Assembly: GCA_946482635.1 (NCBI GenBank)
Contig: CAMLSG010000139.1
Coordinates: 1-14,370, forward strand
Direction: 5' to 3'
DNA length: 14,370 bases
Source of the DNA: an uncultured Duganella sp.
Lineage (GTDB): Bacteria > Pseudomonadota > Gammaproteobacteria > Burkholderiales > Burkholderiaceae
Positions 1 to 7,470 of the stretch are shown here, piece by piece. The position numbers and the translations under genes were made by a program. Below the pieces are notes generated by a model, which was given only the letters and a program-made list of their open reading frames with translations, made no database searches and was not told the origin of the DNA. Every line of letters starts with the position of its first letter. Position 1 is the stretch's first letter.

Positions 1-455
1 TGGCCGGCGCTTATCCGTACTCGGTCAGCGCTACTTATATGGCGCCGGGCACCACCCCGGCGTGGGCGATCTATGCCGGTACCGAACGCAACGCCACCGA
101 AGTAAAATGGCATTCGATCGGCGCTTACTATCGTCCTATGCCTGAGCTGAAGCTGATGGCCAACTATGGCAAGCAGGACCTGGGCCACATCCTTGCCGCC
201 AACGACGGCATCACGTCCTGGATGGTGGGTGCGAACTACAACGTCGGACCGGGCAAGTTCCTGATCGGCTACGGCCAGAAAGACCCGGATGGCCAGCTCA
301 AGACCAAGCAGTTCTCGGTCGGCTATGAGTACAACCTGTCGCCGCGTACGTACCTGTACCTCGACCTGTCGCAGAAGAAGCTGCCGCTGACTTCGACTGC
401 GATCGTGGATACCAACCAGAACCATTACGCGCTGGGTATTCACCACAACTTCTAA
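1..455 (+). CDS. Gram-negative porin, C-terminal part (5' end outside window)
   Basis: General-diffusion outer-membrane porin of the Burkholderiales type, a trimeric beta-barrel that passes small solutes. The frame is open from base 3, giving 150 visible residues. These show alternating amphipathic strands typical of barrels (for example WMVGANYNVG, KFLIGYGQK, FSVGYEYNLS, TYLYLDLSQK). The protein ends in HHNF; a terminal phenylalanine is the usual recognition signal for the BAM assembly machinery. The start, signal peptide and constriction loop L3 lie outside the window, so substrate preference cannot be judged. It is followed by a palindromic repeat and then by DUF484-xerC on the same strand. 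A full barrel would be about 350-380 residues. The family call is secure; the specific porin is not identified. Confidence 0.9.
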   Translation, partial: AGAYPYSVSATYMAPGTTPAWAIYAGTERNATEVKWHSIGAYYRPMPELKLMANYGKQDLGHILAANDGITSWMVGANYNVGPGKFLIGYGQKDPDGQLKTKQFSVGYEYNLSPRTYLYLDLSQKKLPLTSTAIVDTNQNHYALGIHHNF

Positions 456-466
456 ACCCGGTGAAT

Positions 467-506
467 CAGTGTCAGACCCTTGGGTCTGACACTGGTTTAC
501 CGGTTT
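467..506. repeat. Palindromic REP-like repeat behind the porin gene
   Basis: A perfect 13-bp inverted repeat, CAGTGTCAGACCC (467-479) and GGGTCTGACACTG (482-494), is separated only by TT. The outer flanks are also roughly complementary (AAACCCGG near 454 and ACCGGTTT at 499-506). The right arm plus its flank (482-506) matches the reverse complement of 10081-10105 at 23 of 25 positions, so this is a dispersed repeat and not a local hairpin. No T-tract follows, so a simple intrinsic terminator is unlikely, although the RNA hairpin could protect the porin mRNA 3' end. Confidence 0.75.
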
Positions 507-553
507 GGATCGGTTAAAATGTCCACGCCTGCAACATAGATGTGACATCAACA

Positions 554-1225
554 ATGACCGACACCCTGGATTCCGCAATCGTCGCGCAGTACCTGGCCGA
601 CAATCCCCACTTCTTCGAAGAACACGCCAACCTGCTCGGCGACGTCAGGCTGTCCAGCCCACTGACCGGACGCGCGGTCTCGCTGCAGGAACGCCAGATG
701 GAAGTCATGCGCGACAAATATAAAGCGCTGGAATTGCGCATGGCCGACCTGACCCGCCATGCCGAGGCCAACGCCGCCATCGCCAACCGCTTCCACAGCT
801 GGAACCAGGCCATCCTGCAAACCCGCGACGATGCCGAAGTGCCGCACGCCGTCGTGCAAGGCCTGGTCGACAGCTTCCACGTGCCGGCCGCCACCCTGCG
901 CCTGTTCAACGTAGCGCCGGAATATGCGAGCGAATGGTTTGCCAGCGGCGTGTCGGAAGACGCCCGCCTGTTCGCCAACAGCCTGATGACGCCTTACTGC
1001 GGCAGCAATAACGATTTCGAAGCCGTGCGCTGGCTGGACGATGCGGAGCACATCAAGTCGGTCGTGATCCTGCCGCTGCGCAAGCCCGCCGCCAAAGGCC
1101 CAGCCTTCGGCCTGCTGATCATGGGCTCGCCCGACCCGGAACGCTTCACCTCCCTGATGGCGACCGACTTCCTGGTCCACATCGGCGAAACCGCCAGCGT
1201 CGCCCTGGCGCCCCTGCTGGCGTAA
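554..1225 (+). CDS. DUF484 family protein (GAF-like), upstream partner of xerC
   Basis: A 223-residue protein of the DUF484 family, whose biochemical role is not established. The N-terminus (about 1-35, including YLADNPHFFEEHANLL) is the family signature. A helical, probably coiled-coil stretch covers about 44-80, and a GAF-like alpha/beta domain covers about 90-220 (VVILPLRKP, AFGLLIMGSPDPERF). I start at ATG 554, which gives the usual MTDTLDSAIVAQYLADNP; an in-frame GTG at 542 would add four residues. Neither has a strong ribosome site. A -10-like TTAAAAT sits at 514-520 without a convincing -35. The stop is 4 bases before the xerC ATG, so the two are surely co-transcribed. In many proteobacteria dapF precedes DUF484-xerC; here a porin and a repeat occupy that place. 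Confidence 0.88.
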   Translation: MTDTLDSAIVAQYLADNPHFFEEHANLLGDVRLSSPLTGRAVSLQERQMEVMRDKYKALELRMADLTRHAEANAAIANRFHSWNQAILQTRDDAEVPHAVVQGLVDSFHVPAATLRLFNVAPEYASEWFASGVSEDARLFANSLMTPYCGSNNDFEAVRWLDDAEHIKSVVILPLRKPAAKGPAFGLLIMGSPDPERFTSLMATDFLVHIGETASVALAPLLA

Positions 1226-1229
1226 TGCC

Positions 1230-2174
1230 ATGAGCGGCGCCGGCAAGCTGGAACAGGCCGACGCCTACCTGGCCCACCTGGCCACCCAGCGCAAGCTGTC
1301 CGCGCACACGGTTGCCGCCTATGGCCGCGACCTGCGCGAATTGGCCACCCTGTCCGACGGCAAAGCCTGGGACGCCCTGACCCACTTCGATATCCGCCGC
1401 TATGCGGCCCAGCTCCATGGCCGCGGCCTGGATGCACGCAGCATTGCACGCAAGCTGTCCGGCTGGCGCGGCTTCTTCGCCTGGCTGGGCCAGCACAGCA
1501 CGCTCGCTTCCAACCCGGTGGAAGGGGTGCGCGCCCCCAAGCGCGCCAAGACCCTGCCCAAAGCCCTGTCGGTGGACGATGCGGTGCAGCTGGTGGCGCC
1601 CAGTGCACCGAGCGCAGGAGATGGCGCACCTGCCCGCCTGTGCGACCGCGCCATGTTCGAACTGCTGTATTCGAGCGGCCTGCGCGTGTCCGAACTTGCA
1701 GGCCTGGACCGCGAATTCCGCAAGGCCGGCGACGGCCAGCCCGCTTCCCTGGGCTGGCTGGAACTGGACAACGCTGAAGTGGTGGTGACCGGCAAGGGCA
1801 GCAAGATGCGCCGAGTACCGGTCGGCAACGCCGCCCTCGCTGCCCTGCAAGCCTGGCTGGCTGTGCGTCCGGCGCCGGCCGACGGCAGCAATGCCCTATT
1901 CGTCAACGAGCGCGGCAATCGCGTCACCCCGCGCGTGGTGCAGCTGCGGCTGAAAGCGCACGGCATCAAGGCCGGAGCGCCAGTCGCGGTGCATCCGCAC
2001 ATGCTGCGCCACTCGTTTGCCTCGCACGTGCTGCAATCCTCGGGCGACCTGCGCGCCGTGCAGGAGATGCTGGGCCACGCCAGCATTACCTCGACCCAGG
2101 TGTATACCGCGCTGGATTTCCAGCACCTGGCGCTGGTCTATGACAAGGCCCATCCGAGGGCTAAAATTAAATAG
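1230..2174 (+). CDS. xerC: Tyrosine recombinase XerC
   Basis: Site-specific tyrosine recombinase that, with XerD, resolves chromosome dimers at dif near the terminus under FtsK control; cytoplasmic. It has 314 residues. The N-terminal SAM-like core-binding domain spans about 7-95 (RKLSAHTVAAYGRDL), and the catalytic domain spans about 110-310. The full catalytic set is visible: R152 in SGLRVSEL, K189 in TGKGSKMRRVPV, H257 and R260 in HMLRHSF, H283 in LGHASI, and the nucleophile Y292 in STQVYT. A short insertion of about 15 residues (roughly 161-175) makes it slightly longer than the E. coli protein of about 298 residues. It begins 4 bases after DUF484, and the DUF484 neighbour favours XerC over XerD or a phage integrase. 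Intact and probably functional. Confidence 0.93.
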   Translation: MSGAGKLEQADAYLAHLATQRKLSAHTVAAYGRDLRELATLSDGKAWDALTHFDIRRYAAQLHGRGLDARSIARKLSGWRGFFAWLGQHSTLASNPVEGVRAPKRAKTLPKALSVDDAVQLVAPSAPSAGDGAPARLCDRAMFELLYSSGLRVSELAGLDREFRKAGDGQPASLGWLELDNAEVVVTGKGSKMRRVPVGNAALAALQAWLAVRPAPADGSNALFVNERGNRVTPRVVQLRLKAHGIKAGAPVAVHPHMLRHSFASHVLQSSGDLRAVQEMLGHASITSTQVYTALDFQHLALVYDKAHPRAKIK

Positions 2175-2182
2175 CCGGGAAC

Positions 2183-2196
2183 TTGATCCTGCTCAA
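2183..2196. promoter_or_regulatory. Possible FNR/Anr-like box upstream of the CobW gene
   Basis: TTGATCCTGCTCAA matches the FNR/Anr consensus TTGAT-N4-ATCAA at 9 of 10 defined positions. It is also part of a 7-bp inverted repeat (AACTTGA 2180-2186, TCAAGTT 2193-2199). Its centre is about 53 bases before the likely transcript start, not at the usual -41.5 or -61.5. It may equally be a weak hairpin at the xerC transcript end. Low confidence. Confidence 0.25.
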
Positions 2197-2206
2197 GTTT
2201 GCCCAT

Positions 2207-2236
2207 TTGCCAGCATTTCCAGAATTCCGGCATAAT
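2207..2236 (+). promoter_or_regulatory. Sigma70-type promoter of the CobW gene
   Basis: TTGCCA (2207-2212) and CATAAT (2231-2236) each match the -35 and -10 consensus at 5 of 6 positions and are 18 bases apart. The predicted start at about 2243 gives a leader of about 32 bases before ATG 2275. No Zur-like box was recognised in this 100-base gap. Confidence 0.55.
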
Positions 2237-2274
2237 CGACCGATTCCAAATGCAGCGAGCACGCGAGTAACACC

Positions 2275-3333
2275 ATGGCTATGATCCCAACCACCATCCT
2301 GACCGGCTTTCTTGGCGCCGGCAAAACCACGCTGCTGAACCGCATCTTGCGCGAAGAGCACGGCATGAAAATCGCCGTGATCGAGAACGAATTCGGCCAG
2401 GAAAATATCGACAACGAAATCCTGGTGCAGGAATCGCGCGAGCAAATCGTGGAAATGAATAACGGCTGCATCTGCTGCACCGTGCGCGGCGACCTGATCG
2501 TCGGCCTGAGCGACCTGGCCAAGCGCCGCGCCGCCGGCGAAATCGATTTCGACCGCGTGGTCATCGAAACCACGGGCCTCGCGAATCCAGGCCCGGTGGC
2601 CCAGACCTTCTTCATCGACGAGGAAGTGGGCGCCAACTACATGCTCGACGCCGTGGTCACGGTGGTCGATGCGCGCCACGCCATGCAGCAGCTGGACGAG
2701 CACGAAGAGGCCCAGCGCCAGGTCGGCTTTGCCGACAAGATCCTGCTGTCCAAGACCGACCTGGTGGACGGGGCCGCCGTCGACGCGCTGACCGCGCGCC
2801 TGAAGCGCATCAACCCGCGCGCGCCGATCAGCCGTTCCGATTTCGGCAAGGCGCCGCTGACCGAGGTGCTGGACCTGCGCGGCTTCAACCTGAATGAAAA
2901 GCTGGAAATCGACCCCGACTTCCTGGCCGAAGACGAGCACGATCACGACCACGAGCATTGCGACCATGACCACGAGCACGGCCATGTGCATGACGAGCAC
3001 TGTGGCCATCACGACCACCACCATGCCCATCACACCGACGATATCGCGGCCTTCGTGTTCAAGAGCGAACGCCCGTTCGACCCGGCCAAACTGGACGAAT
3101 TCCTGGGCGGTCTCGTTGATGTGTACGGTCCTCGCATGTTGCGTTACAAAGGCGTATTGTTGATGCAGGGCGCAGAAAGGAAAGTAGTGTTCCAGGGCGT
3201 ACACCAATTGATGGGCAGCGACCTGGGTGCAAAATGGGGCGAAAACGAGACACGGGCAAGCAAAATGGTGTTTATTGGCAAAAATCTCCCAAAAGACATC
3301 TTTATTACTGGCCTTGAACAATGTTTGGTATAA
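2275..3333 (+). CDS. CobW/COG0523 family GTPase, probable zinc metallochaperone
   Basis: G3E-family P-loop GTPase of the CobW/YjiA/YeiR (COG0523) type, thought to deliver metal ions to client proteins at the cost of GTP; cytoplasmic. It has 352 residues. Walker A GFLGAGKTT is at 11-19, the metal-binding CICC motif at 65-68, the switch/Walker B region ETTG at 98-101, and SKTD at 159-162 takes the place of NKxD. A metal-binding linker at 222-253 holds 17 histidines and 2 cysteines in 32 residues. The CobW C-terminal domain spans about 257-350. ATG 2275 is used; ATG 2281 is also possible, and the ribosome site is weak. It has its own promoter, and dksA follows. The histidine-rich linker favours zinc over cobalt, but the metal and client are inferred. 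No cobalamin genes are nearby, so the name cobW would mislead. Confidence 0.88.
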   Translation: MAMIPTTILTGFLGAGKTTLLNRILREEHGMKIAVIENEFGQENIDNEILVQESREQIVEMNNGCICCTVRGDLIVGLSDLAKRRAAGEIDFDRVVIETTGLANPGPVAQTFFIDEEVGANYMLDAVVTVVDARHAMQQLDEHEEAQRQVGFADKILLSKTDLVDGAAVDALTARLKRINPRAPISRSDFGKAPLTEVLDLRGFNLNEKLEIDPDFLAEDEHDHDHEHCDHDHEHGHVHDEHCGHHDHHHAHHTDDIAAFVFKSERPFDPAKLDEFLGGLVDVYGPRMLRYKGVLLMQGAERKVVFQGVHQLMGSDLGAKWGENETRASKMVFIGKNLPKDIFITGLEQCLV

Positions 3334-3334
3334 A
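3326..3334 (+). promoter_or_regulatory. Extended -10 promoter candidate for dksA
   Basis: TGG directly followed by TATAAA (3329-3334) forms an extended -10 element overlapping the stop codon of the CobW gene. No good -35 is seen at 16-18 bases. Transcription from about 3341 would leave a leader of about 65 bases containing a T8 run (3343-3350). Confidence 0.4.
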
Positions 3335-3405
3335 CTAAGGCGTTTTTTTTGACGCCACCCAAGCAGAAATTTGAAAACTCTGTCGTATCGAAGGTAAGCG
3401 AAGTC

Positions 3406-3849
3406 ATGACAAAAGCAAATAAATCGACCCCCGCCGCGGAAGTCCTGCTCACCGAAGAAGAAATTCTGAAGATGAGCGACAAGGACTATATGAATCCGGC
3501 ACAGATGGCGTTTTTCAAGAACAAGCTGCAAAACCTTGAAAAAGAATTGCTGAAGAACGCTGGCGAAACCACCGAACACCTGCGCGAAACCGTGCTGGTG
3601 CCGGACCCCGCCGACCGCGCCACCATCGAGGAAGAACACGCACTGGAACTGCGTACCCGCGACCGCGAGCGCAAGCTGCTGAAAAAGGTCCAGCAGTCGA
3701 TTGCAGCGATCGACAATAACGACTATGGTTATTGCGAGGAAACCGGCGAACCGATCGGCATTCCACGCCTGATCGCACGTCCAACGGCGACCCTGTCGCT
3801 GGAAGCACAGCAGCGCCGTGAGCTGAAACAGAAGCTGTACGGCGACTGA
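3406..3849 (+). CDS. dksA: RNA polymerase-binding transcription factor DksA, cysteine-poor type
   Basis: Binds the RNA polymerase secondary channel and, with ppGpp, represses rRNA promoters and activates amino-acid promoters. It has 147 residues. The coiled-coil tip carries DPADRA at 67-72, with D67, D70 and A72 matching the essential D71, D74 and A76 of E. coli. The zinc-finger fold is present, but three of the four cysteines are replaced: C110, T113, S131 and A134 occupy the positions of C114, C117, C135 and C138. This C-T-S-A pattern resembles zinc-independent DksA such as P. aeruginosa DksA2. ATG 3406 is chosen because it gives the usual length, with AAGG at 3391-3394 upstream; the TTG at 3349 lies in the probable leader. 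An intrinsic terminator follows. Its neighbour is a zinc-type GTPase. Confidence 0.93.
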   Translation: MTKANKSTPAAEVLLTEEEILKMSDKDYMNPAQMAFFKNKLQNLEKELLKNAGETTEHLRETVLVPDPADRATIEEEHALELRTRDRERKLLKKVQQSIAAIDNNDYGYCEETGEPIGIPRLIARPTATLSLEAQQRRELKQKLYGD

Positions 3850-3865
3850 TCTGCCACAAATCGAG

Positions 3866-3899
3866 AAAAAGGCACGCTTAGGCGTGCTTTTTTCTTTTC
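3866..3899 (+). terminator. Intrinsic terminator of dksA
   Basis: A 6-bp GC-rich stem, GCACGC (3872-3877) and GCGTGC (3882-3887), closes a TTAG loop and is followed at once by T6 and a further T-rich run to 3899. An A-run lies 5' of the stem. It ends the CobW/dksA transcripts and separates them from the next gene. Confidence 0.9.
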
Positions 3900-3926
3900 T
3901 TTACACGTACGGTACGCCCTTATAAT
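3900..3926 (+). promoter_or_regulatory. Promoter of the STAS-like gene with a palindrome in its spacer
   Basis: TTTACA (3900-3905) and a perfect TATAAT (3921-3926) are 15 bases apart, a short spacer. The spacer contains the 11-bp palindrome CGTAC-G-GTACG (3906-3916), a possible operator. Initiation near 3933 would give a leader of about 20 bases to ATG 3954 and would exclude the TTG at 3933 as a start codon. Confidence 0.5.
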
Positions 3927-3953
3927 TTTCCGTTGGGCTACACTACTGATCCT

Positions 3954-5288
3954 ATGGGACTGTTCTCCATTTTCAAAAAAGGCAAGGTTGACGAAAGCAC
4001 CGTCGAAACGGACGATGCGGACGCTGCACGCCTGGCCGCGAACAGCGAACTGGAGCGCCAGCGCGCGCAACAGTCGGACCTGCAACGCGAAATCGCCCGT
4101 GCCACCGCCATGAAGATCGACGCCATCGAGGCGGCGATGGCAGCGGACATCTTCAACGAACCGGAACCAGCCTGGGCCCGCAAGCCGCGCACGCTGCAGC
4201 CAGCCTCGGCCGCAGCCGCCAACGATGGCGCCACCCTGCCCCTGCTGGACCAATACACTACCGAACTGCTGGGCGACGAGGATATGCCGCTCGAAGCGGC
4301 GGCCGCCGAAAGCGCGCCGATCGTGGAAGAGATCGCGATCCTGTATTCCAATGGCCAGTCCGAAGTGGCCGAACAAATGCTGCTCGGCAGCCTGCCCGAT
4401 TCGGCGCAGGACCGCACCGTGTGGTGGATGCTGTTCGACCTCTACCAGGTACTGGGCCGGCAGGAAGCGTTCGAGAACGTATCGATCGACTATGCCAGCC
4501 AGTACGAAACCTCGCCGCCGTCCTGGGTACCGCCGGCCAGTGCCGACGGCAAGACGCAGGAAGAAACGCGCGGTTATGCCGGGCTGACCCCGACCCTGGG
4601 CCTGGCCGGCATCCTGAACGCGTCCGTTGCAGCGCAACTGGAACGGCTCGACAGCATGGACCAGAAACAGCCGCTGCGCCTGGACTTCTCGCGCGTCAAC
4701 GGCGTCGATCCGGACGGCTGCGCCTTGCTGCTGACGGCCCTGAAGAAAGTGGATTCCGGCGACCGCGACCTGATCGTGGTCGGCGCCGCCGAACTGGCCG
4801 ACCAGGTACGCGATATCCTGATCATCGGCAACCGCGATGGCGGCGAAGCGCCGTGGCTGCTCTACCTTGAGCTGCTGCGCCTGCTGAACCGCGAGAAGGA
4901 GTTCGAAGAGTCCTCGATGGACTATTGCGTGACCTTCGAAGTGTCGCCGCCACCTTTCGTAGCGCCAAAGAAAGTTGCCAATGCTCCACGCCAGGCCACG
5001 GCAGCCGCTTCCGACCGCTTCATGCTGCCGGCAGTGATCGAGGGCGATATCAACAAGCTGCTGGCGTCGATCGACGCCTATGCCAGCGAAAACCAGGCGG
5101 TGGTCTTCGACTGCGGCCGCCTGGCGCGCATGGAATTCGGCGCGGCCAGCGCCCTGCAAAGCAAGGTGGCTGAACTGGCTGGCGGCGGCCGCCGGATCGA
5201 GTTCCGCGACCTGAACCATCTGGTCGCTGCACTGATGCGCTTGCTCGGCTATGCTGATATAGCGCGGCTCTTCCCTCACAAGTACTGA
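3954..5288 (+). CDS. Uncharacterised protein with two tandem helical-repeat/STAS-like modules
   Basis: A 444-residue cytoplasmic protein of unknown function. An N-terminal MGLFSIFKKGK is followed by a helical, charged stretch (about 15-65) and an Ala-rich linker. Two modules follow. Each has a helical segment ending in SPP (157-192 and 301-336; 14 of 36 residues identical without gaps) and then a STAS-like domain (about 205-295 and 350-444). The STAS signatures DFSRVNGVDPDG (244-255) and DCGRLARMEFGA (386-397) lack the serine or threonine that anti-sigma kinases phosphorylate: D254 and G396 stand there. No anti-sigma kinase or sigma gene is nearby, so a role in partner switching is doubtful. 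ATG 3954 is chosen on the promoter position. It lies between dksA and hslVU, an arrangement I believe is common in Burkholderiales. Confidence 0.8.
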   Translation: MGLFSIFKKGKVDESTVETDDADAARLAANSELERQRAQQSDLQREIARATAMKIDAIEAAMAADIFNEPEPAWARKPRTLQPASAAAANDGATLPLLDQYTTELLGDEDMPLEAAAAESAPIVEEIAILYSNGQSEVAEQMLLGSLPDSAQDRTVWWMLFDLYQVLGRQEAFENVSIDYASQYETSPPSWVPPASADGKTQEETRGYAGLTPTLGLAGILNASVAAQLERLDSMDQKQPLRLDFSRVNGVDPDGCALLLTALKKVDSGDRDLIVVGAAELADQVRDILIIGNRDGGEAPWLLYLELLRLLNREKEFEESSMDYCVTFEVSPPPFVAPKKVANAPRQATAAASDRFMLPAVIEGDINKLLASIDAYASENQAVVFDCGRLARMEFGAASALQSKVAELAGGGRRIEFRDLNHLVAALMRLLGYADIARLFPHKY

Positions 5289-5292
5289 TCAG

Positions 5293-5319
5293 TTGAATTT
5301 TGGGGCTTCGGCCCCAAAG
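5293..5319 (+). promoter_or_regulatory. Sigma32 (heat-shock)-like promoter of hslVU, overlapped by a UUCG hairpin
   Basis: TTGAAT (5293-5298) and CCCCAAAG (5312-5319) lie 13 bases apart and resemble the RpoH consensus CTTGAAA with CCCCATNT. The location before hslVU, a classic RpoH operon, supports the call. The element is overlapped by a perfect 8-bp inverted repeat, TTTGGGGC (5299-5306) and GCCCCAAA (5311-5318), with a TTCG loop. No T-tract follows, so this is not a standard terminator. Confidence 0.55.
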
Positions 5320-5350
5320 TACCGCGTTAATCCCCAACAAAGGTATTAAC

Positions 5351-5889
5351 ATGGAACAATTTCACGGCACTACCATCCTGTGCGTGCGTCGCGGCAACGA
5401 TGTCGCGATCGGCGGCGATGGCCAGGTCACGCTTGGCAACATCGTCATGAAGGGCACGGCGCGCAAGGTGCGCAAGCTGTACCAGAACAAAGTCCTGTGC
5501 GGCTTTGCCGGCGGCACCGCCGACGCCTTCACCCTGCTCGACCGTTTCGAAGCCAAGCTGGAAAAACACCAGGGCAACCTGCTGCGTGCCTCGGTGGAAA
5601 TGGCCAAGGACTGGCGCACCGACCGCGTGCTGCGCCGCCTGGAAGCCATGCTGCTGGTGGCCGACAAGGATTCCACCCTGGTGATCACCGGTAACGGCGA
5701 CGTGCTGGAGCCGGAAGGCGGCATCGGCGCCATCGGCTCCGGCGGCAGCTATGCCCAGTCGGCCGCCAAGGCCCTGATCGAGAACACCGACCTGTCCCCC
5801 ACCGACGTCGTGAAGAAGTCGCTCACCATTGCCGGCGAGCTGTGCATCTACACCAACCTGAACCACATCATCGAGACCCTGGACCAAGC

Positions 5890-5893
<4 letters not shown>
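5351..5893 (+). CDS. hslV: ATP-dependent protease proteolytic subunit HslV (ClpQ)
   Basis: Threonine protease that forms the double-hexamer core of HslUV and degrades misfolded or regulatory proteins unfolded by HslU; cytoplasmic. It has 180 residues. A propeptide MEQFHG precedes the mature N-terminus TTILCVRRG, so T7 is the expected catalytic threonine after processing. D23 in GGDGQ and K39 match the E. coli D17 and K33 of the active site. The E. coli protein loses only its initiator Met; a six-residue propeptide appears usual in Burkholderiales. The start at ATG 5351 is supported by AAAGG at 5339-5343, seven bases upstream. A heat-shock-type promoter lies just ahead. The TGA overlaps the hslU ATG (ATGA), so the pair is translationally coupled. 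Confidence 0.96.
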
Positions 5894-7223
<1,330 letters not shown>

Positions 7224-7224
<1 letters not shown>

Positions 7225-7427
7225 TGGCTAACAAGCAGCTGGCGACGCGGCAAAAGATGCGGATCCGCGTCGAGCCCTCGCAAAACTTTGGCAAGCCCCG
7301 CAATCCGATTGCGGCGCTGGCCAAGGCGCGCGCAGCAGGCCCGCACGACAAGAACCGCACCACTGCCGACCGCCAGTCTGCCAAAAAGCTGATCGACAAG
7401 AAGCTGTCCGGCGACGACGACGAATAG
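7224..7427 (+). CDS. Small basic protein coupled to hslU, unknown function
   Basis: A 67-residue protein that I do not recognise. It has 16 Lys/Arg against 8 Asp/Glu, giving a net charge near +8. The basic residues are spread over 4-60, and the protein ends in an acidic GDDDE tail. There is no signal peptide, membrane segment or cysteine. The basic, low-hydrophobicity composition suggests a partly disordered nucleic-acid- or protein-binding peptide, but that is inference. The ATG shares its A with the hslU stop (TAATG), so translation should depend on hslU re-initiation and the gene would share heat-shock control. Third codon positions are strongly G/C, like the neighbouring genes, which supports real coding. 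Possible roles: HslUV adaptor or substrate, or an unrelated passenger. Confidence 0.65.
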
Positions 7428-7446
7428 CCCCGCCGCGATCCGAGCC

Positions 7447-7470
7447 TTGCCGCCAATCCTGCGCCGGCAA
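7447..7470. terminator. Weak hairpin at the convergent gene junction
   Basis: TTGCCG (7447-7452) and CGGCAA (7465-7470) form a 6-bp stem with a 12-base loop between the ends of the hslVU operon and the minus-strand gene. No T-tract flanks it on either strand, so any termination would be inefficient or Rho-assisted. Confidence 0.25.

Noticed and set aside
467..494. The perfect hairpin behind the porin as an intrinsic terminator
   Set aside because: No T-tract follows, the loop is only two bases, and the same sequence recurs inside a coding gene. A dispersed repeat explains it better, although an effect on mRNA ends is not excluded.
3349..3405. A longer dksA starting at TTG 3349
   Set aside because: The extra 19 residues lie in the likely transcript leader just after the T8 run. 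ATG 3406 gives the family's usual length.
2167..3639. A 490-codon open frame on the minus strand
   Set aside because: It lies opposite the CobW GTPase and dksA, whose families are certain. Its sequence is low-complexity (runs of V, M, H) and mirrors the histidine-rich linker. It is a by-product of GC-rich codon use.
3933..3953. TTG start for the STAS-like gene
   Set aside because: It coincides with the expected transcript start, seven bases after the -10. ATG 3954 leads directly into the typical MGLFSIF beginning.
3729..5279. A 516-codon open frame on the minus strand
   Set aside because: It is antisense to the STAS-like gene and crosses the dksA terminator. It has no recognisable domain, and its composition is typical of a mirror frame.
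5299..5318. The UUCG hairpin as an ordinary intrinsic terminator
   Set aside because: The T-rich bases are part of the left arm, and no T-run follows on either strand. It is kept only as an overlapping hairpin with the heat-shock-like promoter.
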